A model generated the notes under the pieces. It made no database searches, was not told where the DNA came from, and saw only the letters and a program-made list of their open reading frames with translations. A stretch of DNA of 5,106 bases. Source: Alphaproteobacteria bacterium (GTDB lineage Bacteria > Pseudomonadota > Alphaproteobacteria > Sneathiellales > Sneathiellaceae). This document shows positions 1 to 5,106 of the stretch, piece after piece (within the stretch, counting starts at the first letter, position 1; every line of letters begins with the position of its first letter). The translations under genes and the position numbers were made by a program. The stretch spans positions 1 to 5,106 of the forward strand of contig SBHH01000344.1 of NCBI GenBank assembly GCA_006226265.1, given 5' to 3'.

Positions 1-572
1 AGCGCAATCGGGTCATCGCCGCAAAGCTGGATGAAATCCTCCCCGCAGTGAATACGCTGCAATGCTGCGCGGGAGACATCGCCCGTCGCATCCTTCACGC
101 CGACAATATTTTCAAGCTTGGCAAGACGGCCCATGGTCTCAGGCGTCATATCGACGACCGAACGACCCGGGATGTTGTAGATATAAATCGGAATATCCAC
201 TGCATCGTTGATCGCCTTGTAATGGGCATACATGCCTTCCTGCGTCGGCTTGTTGTAATAGGGCATGGCGACCAGCACGGCATCGGCGCCCGCCTTCTTG
301 GCATGCTTGGCGAGACGGATGGCCTCCGCCGTATTGTTGGAACCCGCGCCCGCCATAACGGGCACGCGCCCCCCGGCGGCCTCGACGCAAAGCTCGACGA
401 CGCGATCATGCTCCGGATGGCTTAAAGTCGGGGATTCCCCGGTGGTCCCGACGGGGACCAGCGCCTTGGTTCCGGATTTTATTTGCCAGTCACATAAGGA
501 TTGAAACGATTTTTCATCCACGCTCTCTCCGTCGAAGGGAGTGATGAGCGCAGTGATTGATCCTCTAAACAT
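1..572 (-). CDS. dapA: 4-hydroxy-tetrahydrodipicolinate synthase, N-terminal 190 residues (runs off the left edge)
   Basis: DapA condenses pyruvate with L-aspartate-4-semialdehyde in the cytoplasm, the first committed step towards meso-diaminopimelate and lysine. The gene reads leftward from an ATG at 572-570, and the product begins [13 protein letters not shown], a typical DapA start. Visible family features are VGTTGES (residues 41-47, with the Thr43/Thr44 of the proton relay), PYYNKP (104-109, Tyr106), YNIPGR with Tyr132 and Arg137, and the Schiff-base lysine Lys160 in KDATGD. Numbering is one lower than E. coli DapA. Residues matching the E. coli lysine-feedback site are also present: His52, His55, Asn79, Glu83 and Tyr105. 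E. coli DapA has 292 residues, so about 100 C-terminal residues lie outside the window. The last residues visible read GDDPIA. A GAGGA ribosome binding site 7 nt upstream supports this start. The gene is transcribed divergently from pepN. The frame is intact throughout the visible part. Confidence 0.97.
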   Translation of the reverse strand, partial: MFRGSITALITPFDGESVDEKSFQSLCDWQIKSGTKALVPVGTTGESPTLSHPEHDRVVELCVEAAGGRVPVMAGAGSNNTAEAIRLAKHAKKAGADAVLVAMPYYNKPTQEGMYAHYKAINDAVDIPIYIYNIPGRSVVDMTPETMGRLAKLENIVGVKDATGDVSRAALQRIHCGEDFIQLCGDDPIA

Positions 573-579
573 GACAACG

Positions 580-584
580 TCCTC
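580..584 (-). promoter_or_regulatory. Ribosome binding site of dapA
   Basis: On the minus strand GAGGA lies 7 nt before the ATG at 572-570. This is standard Shine-Dalgarno spacing and fixes the dapA start together with the conserved MFRGSI N-terminus. Confidence 0.8.
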
Positions 585-807
585 GATTATAGTTAGCGGT
601 TAAAAGACATCGACAGGCATCCGGGCAGGACCGATTCCGCCCGAAAGCTCATCGCCGTCGAACGACTGATTTACAGGCATGACGCCCGACATGGCAAGAA
701 GTAACTGCATTTGTGCGGCGGATGCGGCCTTTTTGCGGGACAATCCTGCTACCAAACAGCGCGCCTCTCCCCTGCGGCGACAGATGAAGGCACTTGATCC
801 TCCGGCC

Positions 808-814
808 AAGGGAG
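808..814 (+). promoter_or_regulatory. Ribosome binding site supporting the TTG start of pepN
   Basis: AAGGGAG, containing GGAG, sits 6 nt before the TTG at 821-823. It is the strongest Shine-Dalgarno match near the 5' end of pepN and is the main reason for choosing this start. A weaker AAAGG at 844-848 lies 8 nt before the alternative in-frame TTG at 857. Confidence 0.65.
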
Positions 815-820
815 TTATCT

Positions 821-3490
821 TTGAAAAAGACATTCATTCCAATAAAGGCCCGTATCTTGTCAAAATCATCCGCCCAGCCCGCGACCATTCGGCTTAAAGA
901 CTATAAGGAACCGGATTTCCTCATTTCCACCGTCGATCTTACGGTCGATCTCGGCGAGGAAGCGACGCTCGTCACATCGAAGCTGCATCTCACACGGAAT
1001 GACGCGGATGCGGAGGAACTGGTCCTGAACGGGGAGCATCTGAAGCTTGTCTCCGTCGCGCTCGACGGGTCAATGCTGGCAACGGATGCATATCGCACGG
1101 TGGACAAGCTTCTTCATGTCGATATCCCGAAAGAAACGGATGCCTTCGATCTTGAAATCGTGACCGAGATCAAGCCGCAGGAAAACACCGCCCTTGAAGG
1201 CCTGTATAAATCGAGCGGGAATTTCTGCACCCAGTGCGAGGCGCAAGGCTTCCGCCGGATCACCTATTTCCTTGACCGGCCCGATGTAATGGCGGTGTTC
1301 ACCACCACCATCACCGGCGATGCGACCCGCTATCCGGTCATGCTGTCGAACGGCAATATGGTGGAGAATAAAAAGCTTGCCGAGGGTCGTCAGTCCGTCA
1401 CCTGGCACGATCCGCATCCGAAGCCCTGCTATCTCTTCGCGCTGGTCGCGGGCGACCTTGCGGTGGTCGAGGACAGCTTCACCACCCGGTCGGGGCGCGA
1501 CGTCGCGCTCAAAATCTATGTAGAGAGGGGCAACGAGACGAAATGCGACCATGCCATGGCCTCGCTTAAAAAGGCGATGAAATGGGATGAGGAGAAATAT
1601 GGCCGGGAATATGATCTCGATATCTTCATGATCGTCGCGGTCAGCGATTTCAACATGGGCGCGATGGAGAACAAGGGCCTTAACGTCTTCAATTCGAAAT
1701 ATGTTCTGGCCTCGCCGGAAACCGCGACAGATGCCGACTATAACGGGATCGAAAGCGTGATCGCCCATGAATATTTCCATAACTGGACGGGCAACCGCAT
1801 CACCTGCCGCGACTGGTTCCAGTTGACCTTGAAGGAAGGGCTGACCGTCTTCCGCGACCAGCAGTTTTCCGCCGACATGAATTCCGACGCCGTTCAGCGG
1901 ATCGGTGATGTGCAGACCTTGCGCGCAGCCCAGTTCCCGGAGGATGCCGGCCCCCTCGCCCATCCGATCCAGCCGCAGGTCTATGTCGAGATCAACAATT
2001 TCTATACCGCGACCGTCTATGAAAAGGGCGCGGAAGTGATCCGCATGATCCACACCCTGCTGGGGCCCGAAAAATTCCGTAAAGGCATGGACCTTTATTT
2101 CGAACGGCACGACGGGCAGGCCGTCACGACGGAGGAGTTCGTCTCCGCCCTTGAAGATGGCTCGGGTATTGATCTTTCCCAGTTCCGCCGCTGGTACACA
2201 ACCCCCGGCACGCCCGAGATTTCCGTGACCGAGAAGTTCGATGCCGAAGACGGCAGCTTTGATCTCACGCTCGTGCAGAATAACCTGAAAGCCGGGAAAA
2301 GCGCCCGCTCCCTTCATATCCCGGTGCGGATGGGACTCCTTGACGGCGAGGGAACGCCCATTCCCTTCCCGGACGGTCCCTATAAAGGTAAGCTCGACGG
2401 CGTGTTCGATTTTACCGAGCATAAACAACGTTTTACTTTCAAGGGCCTTAAGGAAAAGCCACATGTCTCGCTCTTCCGGGGATTCTCCGCACCGGTTAAA
2501 ATCCGCCAGAAGCTGGATGACGAGGCACTTTCCTTCCTGTTTGCGCGCGATACCGACCTGTTCAACCGCTGGGATGCCGGCCAGCGGCTCGCCAGCAACA
2601 TCCTCCTGAACCAGATCGCGAACCACAGGAACAGCGTGTCGCAAAGCCTGCCGACGCAATTCCTTGACGCCTTCCGCGCCCTGATGGCGGACAGCAACCT
2701 CGATCAGGCTTTTACCGCCTCGGCCCTCACCCTGCCGGGAGAGCAGGACCTCGCCCAGAAAATGTCCGTCGTCAATGTCGATGCCATCCATGCGGTTCGC
2801 GACAATGCCAACCGGGAAATCGGCCTTGCCTTCGAGAAGGACTGGCTGAAACTCTATGAGGACTGCGCGAAAGGCGGGGCGAAAAACCAGCCTGCCAGCA
2901 GCGCCCGAAAGCTAAAGAATCTGGCGCTTCATTATCTCTGCGCGACGGGCAAGGATGACTATCTCGACCTGGCTGCCATGCAATATCAAAAGTCGAGCAA
3001 CATGACCGACGTGGTTGCAGCCCTCGCCCGCCTCAGCGAAACGGAGGGGGCGAGACGCGATCAAATTTTCACAGACTTCTACGACAAATGGCAGAAAGAT
3101 GCCCTTGTCATTGACAAATGGTTCTCGATTCAGGCGATGGCGAGCCGGAAAAGCGCCATTGCCGATGTGACAGGCCTGATGCAACATCCAGCCTTCACCC
3201 TTCTCAATCCGAACCGGGTCCGCTCCCTCATCGGGGCCTTTGCCTCCGGCAACCCGGTCGGTTTCCACGACAAAAGCGGCAAGGGATACCAGATCCTTTC
3301 CGGCGTGATCGAGAAGCTGAACAAGACCAATCCGCAGATTGCAGCCCGTCTCGTCGCCCCGCTCGGCCAGTGGCGGCGCTATGATGAGGAACGCCAGAAA
3401 TTGATGACCGGAGAACTTGAGAAAATTCTGAAAATTCCGGGTCTTTCCGATCATGTTTACGAAATGGCAAACAAAAGCCTCCATAATTAG
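821..3490 (+). CDS. pepN: Aminopeptidase N (M1 family zinc metallopeptidase, alanyl aminopeptidase)
   Basis: PepN removes N-terminal residues from peptides in the cytoplasm, a late step of protein turnover. From the chosen TTG start the product has 889 residues, against 870 in E. coli, and it aligns along its whole length. The N-terminal beta domain (about 1-212) ends near the substrate-amine-binding Glu140 in QCEAQGFR. The thermolysin-like domain (about 213-463) carries Met279 with GAMEN (280-284), the zinc motif HEYFH (316-320, Glu317 as general base), the third zinc ligand Glu339 after 18 residues, and Tyr400 in TVYEKGAE. A middle beta domain and a helical C-terminal domain follow, with SNPNRxRSLIGAFA-type conservation near the end (here LNPNRVRSLIGAFA). 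All catalytic residues are present. There is no ATG near the 5' end. The in-frame stop TGA at 785-787 leaves only TTG at 794, 821 or 857. TTG 821 has the best ribosome binding site. TTG 857 would give 877 residues (MSKSSAQPATIRLKDY...), closer to the family length. No signal peptide is seen. The gene ends in TAG. Confidence 0.97.
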   Translation: MKKTFIPIKARILSKSSAQPATIRLKDYKEPDFLISTVDLTVDLGEEATLVTSKLHLTRNDADAEELVLNGEHLKLVSVALDGSMLATDAYRTVDKLLHVDIPKETDAFDLEIVTEIKPQENTALEGLYKSSGNFCTQCEAQGFRRITYFLDRPDVMAVFTTTITGDATRYPVMLSNGNMVENKKLAEGRQSVTWHDPHPKPCYLFALVAGDLAVVEDSFTTRSGRDVALKIYVERGNETKCDHAMASLKKAMKWDEEKYGREYDLDIFMIVAVSDFNMGAMENKGLNVFNSKYVLASPETATDADYNGIESVIAHEYFHNWTGNRITCRDWFQLTLKEGLTVFRDQQFSADMNSDAVQRIGDVQTLRAAQFPEDAGPLAHPIQPQVYVEINNFYTATVYEKGAEVIRMIHTLLGPEKFRKGMDLYFERHDGQAVTTEEFVSALEDGSGIDLSQFRRWYTTPGTPEISVTEKFDAEDGSFDLTLVQNNLKAGKSARSLHIPVRMGLLDGEGTPIPFPDGPYKGKLDGVFDFTEHKQRFTFKGLKEKPHVSLFRGFSAPVKIRQKLDDEALSFLFARDTDLFNRWDAGQRLASNILLNQIANHRNSVSQSLPTQFLDAFRALMADSNLDQAFTASALTLPGEQDLAQKMSVVNVDAIHAVRDNANREIGLAFEKDWLKLYEDCAKGGAKNQPASSARKLKNLALHYLCATGKDDYLDLAAMQYQKSSNMTDVVAALARLSETEGARRDQIFTDFYDKWQKDALVIDKWFSIQAMASRKSAIADVTGLMQHPAFTLLNPNRVRSLIGAFASGNPVGFHDKSGKGYQILSGVIEKLNKTNPQIAARLVAPLGQWRRYDEERQKLMTGELEKILKIPGLSDHVYEMANKSLHN

Positions 3491-3530
3491 CCAAATTATC
3501 TGCTAATATGATGCGAGGGGCCGGAATTGG

Positions 3531-3552
3531 TTTTTTTGCATCCTCAAGGATG
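3531..3552 (+). other. T-tract and small hairpin in the pepN-slt gap, function uncertain
   Basis: Seven T residues (3531-3537) are followed at once by a 5-bp stem, CATCC/GGATG, with a TCAA loop (3539-3543 and 3548-3552). The T-tract comes before the hairpin, which is the wrong order for an intrinsic terminator on the plus strand. The sequence before the T-tract (GGGGCCGGAATTGG) folds only through CC/GG and G-U pairs, so a terminator for pepN is not convincing. The hairpin lies 14 nt before the next start codon and might influence its translation. This is speculation from position only. Confidence 0.25.
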
Positions 3553-3560
3553 ACTGGTAG

Positions 3561-3565
3561 AGGAG
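3561..3565 (+). promoter_or_regulatory. Ribosome binding site of slt, unusually close to the ATG
   Basis: AGGAG ends one base before the ATG at 3567. The usual spacing is 5-9 nt, so pairing would have to use GAGG at 3560-3563 with a 3-nt spacer or tolerate the short distance. No other start fits better. The in-frame TAG at 3558-3560 blocks anything upstream, and the next in-frame candidates (TTG 3588, ATG 3591) would remove the arginines of the signal peptide. Confidence 0.55.
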
Positions 3566-3566
3566 A

Positions 3567-3638
3567 ATGCGGCGAGTTGCGTTACTGTTGATGCTGGCAG
3601 GGTCCCTCGTATTTCCGGCAATCGGGAATGCGACGGCA
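3567..3638 (+). other. Predicted Sec signal peptide of the lytic transglycosylase
   Basis: Residues 1-24 begin with MRRV, continue with a hydrophobic core (ALLLMLAGSLVF) and end with NATA before SS. Ala22 and Ala24 occupy positions -3 and -1 of a signal peptidase I site. There is no cysteine at +1, so it is not a lipoprotein. Export to the periplasm agrees with the lytic transglycosylase assignment. Confidence 0.85.
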
Positions 3639-5106
3639 TCGTCCGGCCTGCAGCAGGACGATGACACGACCGATCGCGCCGATGCCGGCATCGCCCGCGA
3701 GAGCGACGACCTGGTTCCACTTCCCCGCATAAAGCCGGAGGAAGAGGAACTCGCGCTTCTCTCGACCGATGCGCCGCTACCGCAGAAACGCCCCGATGGC
3801 ATCATGCTCCCCCCGTCCCCGCTGGCAACCGGCCTTCTAACCCCGGCGGACTTGTCTATCTATCGCCGGGCCTATGCCGCCGCCGATGACGGCAAGTGGG
3901 AGGAAGCCCGCGCCATCGCCGCCAAGGCGCGCTATCGCCTGCCCGCCAAAATCATCGATTGGCGTTGGATGACGCGGTTCCGGACCACGGCCTCCTTCGA
4001 TCAGATCACCGCCTTCATCCGCCATAACCCGGACTGGCCGCAGCAGGATGTCCTGCGCCGCCGGGCGGAGGAAGCCCTCGCCGATCCCATTTCGCCGAAG
4101 CGCATTCTCGCCTGGTTTTCCGCCCATAAGCCGGAAAGCGGTGTCGGCATGCTTCGTTATGGGGAGGCACTGGCGGCCTCCGGCCATGCTGAGGCCGGAA
4201 ACCGCTGGATAAAGGACGCCTGGATTTCCGGCGACTTCCCCGCCGACGTGGAACGCGAAGTCCTCGCGCGGCACGGAAAACTGCTGACCCGCGCCGATCA
4301 TGAAAACAGGCTCGATCATCTTCTCTGGGACCGGAACGCCGGAGCCGCCATTCGCCTTTTCCCCTATGTCGGCGGCAATGCCAAGAAACTTGCCATCGCG
4401 CGCATCCGCCTGATGCGGAACGCGGGCAATGTGGATGCCGCCATCCGCGCAATTCCGGAAGAGCTTCGTAATGATCCGGGCCTCGTCTATGAACGGATGA
4501 AATGGCGGCGGCTCAATGCTCTCAATGAAGAATCGCGCGAGCTTCTCTTCTCCGTTGACGATACCGTACCGCGTGCGGACAAATGGTGGCCCGAACGGAA
4601 CCTGCAGGCCCGAAAATTGCTCCGCAAAGGCTATATCACCGATGCCTACAAGCTGGTCAGCCAGCACGGCCTTGAAGAAGGCGCGGATTTCGCGGCAGCG
4701 GAATGGCTGTCGGGCTGGATCGCACTTCAGTTCCTCGGCGATGGCAAGATGGCGCTCGGCCATTTCGTCAATCTCTATGAAAACGTCAGCTATCCGATCA
4801 GCCGGGCGCGCGGCGCCTACTGGATCGGCCGGGCGCAGGCCGCGCGCGGCGAAGAGGCTTTGGCGAAATACTGGTATGAGGTGGCCGCCCGCCATTACAC
4901 CACCTATTACGGCCAGCTCGCGCTGCAGGAACTCGGCGTCGAAAAACTGCCGCCGATCCCGCATCTTGGCAAGCCCGCCGCCGCAAACCTCAAGAAATTC
5001 AAGGAAAGCAAGCTTGTCCTCGCTGTCCGCCATATGGGGGAACTGGATATGTCGAAATGGGCCAAGGCCTTCCTCATCGACATGGCGGAACGGGCGAAGG
5101 ATCAGG
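3567..5106 (+). CDS. slt: Soluble lytic murein transglycosylase, N-terminal 513 residues (runs off the right edge)
   Basis: Soluble lytic transglycosylases cleave the MurNAc-GlcNAc bond of peptidoglycan in the periplasm, forming 1,6-anhydro ends for wall turnover. I followed the frame codon by codon from the ATG to the window end and found no stop. The protein opens with a signal peptide (residues 1-24, two arginines, a hydrophobic core, ATA before the cut). A Pro- and acid-rich, probably disordered stretch follows to about residue 92. Then comes a long, helix-rich, Ala/Arg/Trp/Tyr-rich region matching the alpha-superhelical U-domain. The motif AYWIGRAQA (417-425) followed by YGQLALQELG (448-457) is characteristic of this family just before its catalytic domain. 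The catalytic SLT domain with its glutamate is not in the window, so activity cannot be judged. There is no lipobox cysteine, so it should be soluble. It lies 76 bp downstream of pepN on the same strand and could be co-transcribed. The family is well supported; the exact symbol is less certain. Confidence 0.9.
   Translation, partial: MRRVALLLMLAGSLVFPAIGNATASSGLQQDDDTTDRADAGIARESDDLVPLPRIKPEEEELALLSTDAPLPQKRPDGIMLPPSPLATGLLTPADLSIYRRAYAAADDGKWEEARAIAAKARYRLPAKIIDWRWMTRFRTTASFDQITAFIRHNPDWPQQDVLRRRAEEALADPISPKRILAWFSAHKPESGVGMLRYGEALAASGHAEAGNRWIKDAWISGDFPADVEREVLARHGKLLTRADHENRLDHLLWDRNAGAAIRLFPYVGGNAKKLAIARIRLMRNAGNVDAAIRAIPEELRNDPGLVYERMKWRRLNALNEESRELLFSVDDTVPRADKWWPERNLQARKLLRKGYITDAYKLVSQHGLEEGADFAAAEWLSGWIALQFLGDGKMALGHFVNLYENVSYPISRARGAYWIGRAQAARGEEALAKYWYEVAARHYTTYYGQLALQELGVEKLPPIPHLGKPAAANLKKFKESKLVLAVRHMGELDMSKWAKAFLIDMAERAKDQ

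Larger units (their letters stand above)
573..820. other. Divergent intergenic region between dapA and pepN
   Basis: These 248 bp separate two genes that point away from each other, so promoters for both should lie here. I see no convincing -35/-10 pair in either direction. A minus-strand TATAAT at 591-586 is too close to dapA to be its -10, because transcription would begin inside the ribosome binding site. An 8-bp direct repeat (ACAGGCAT at 613-620 and 673-680) and a short palindrome (GTCGAACGAC at 657-666) are present, but both are within what chance gives in this length. The short open frames crossing the region have no good ribosome binding sites and no recognisable protein. No RNA gene or riboswitch is recognisable. 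Confidence 0.5.

Noticed and set aside
48..425. A 125-codon plus-strand frame inside the dapA region
   Set aside because: It is a shadow of dapA. The minus-strand reading gives an unbroken DapA with all catalytic residues.
586..591. Perfect TATAAT on the minus strand just upstream of dapA
   Set aside because: The predicted transcription start would fall at about 579-580, inside the ribosome binding site at 580-584. No -35 match better than three of six is found at 16-18 bp spacing. It is probably chance.
613..680. Direct repeat ACAGGCAT (613-620 and 673-680) as a possible operator pair
   Set aside because: A repeated 8-mer is expected about half the time in 250 bp, and the flanking bases are not shared.
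600..888. Two short minus-strand frames (600-833 and 649-888) upstream of dapA
   Set aside because: They overlap each other and the pepN start in different frames, have no recognisable domain, and look like random open frames in a GC-rich intergenic region.
679..897. A 72-codon plus-strand frame overlapping the start of pepN
   Set aside because: There is no properly spaced ribosome binding site at ATG 679 or at the internal ATG 784, the protein is not recognisable, and its second half lies in the wrong frame over pepN.
1070..2791. A 573-codon open frame on the minus strand inside pepN
   Set aside because: It is in exact codon register opposite pepN, where an antisense stop requires a sense TTA, CTA or TCA. 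The genome avoids these codons, so long antisense frames arise by themselves. The translation resembles no family I know, and pepN is complete and conserved.
3837..5033. A 398-codon open frame on the minus strand opposite the lytic transglycosylase
   Set aside because: The register effect is the same. The frame ends exactly at a sense CTA codon (3837-3839) of the transglycosylase gene. The plus-strand protein has a signal peptide and family motifs; the minus-strand one has none.

Overview
This window looks like an ordinary chromosomal segment of an alphaproteobacterium. The support is moderately high GC, a codon bias that avoids TTA, CTA and TCA, protein sequences typical of the group, and a dapA / lytic transglycosylase neighbourhood that I recall as common in alphaproteobacteria. 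Species or order cannot be fixed from this sequence.

Layout. (1) Positions 1-572, minus strand: the first 190 codons of dapA (4-hydroxy-tetrahydrodipicolinate synthase, lysine/meso-diaminopimelate pathway). The gene runs off the left edge. (2) Positions 573-820: a 248-bp divergent intergenic region holding the dapA ribosome binding site and presumably both promoters. (3) Positions 821-3490, plus strand: a complete pepN (M1 family alanyl aminopeptidase). It has no usable ATG and probably starts at a TTG. (4) Positions 3491-3566: a short gap with a T-tract, a small hairpin and a ribosome binding site very close to the next ATG. (5) Positions 3567 to the right edge, plus strand: an open frame of at least 513 codons with a signal peptide. 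It is the helical N-terminal part of a periplasmic soluble lytic murein transglycosylase (Slt type), and its catalytic domain lies beyond the window.

How they fit together. DapA commits aspartate semialdehyde to diaminopimelate and lysine, so it feeds cell-wall precursor synthesis. The lytic transglycosylase cleaves the finished wall. PepN is a cytoplasmic housekeeping peptidase that finishes protein turnover. The wall connection between dapA and slt is a loose functional theme, and pepN has no evident functional tie to it.

I found no mobile element, CRISPR array, RNA gene, toxin-antitoxin pair or defence module, and nothing that supports a previously undescribed system. The points worth a second look are modest: the non-ATG start of pepN, the position of pepN between dapA and slt, the structure of the pepN-slt gap, and a long acidic linker at the start of the transglycosylase.
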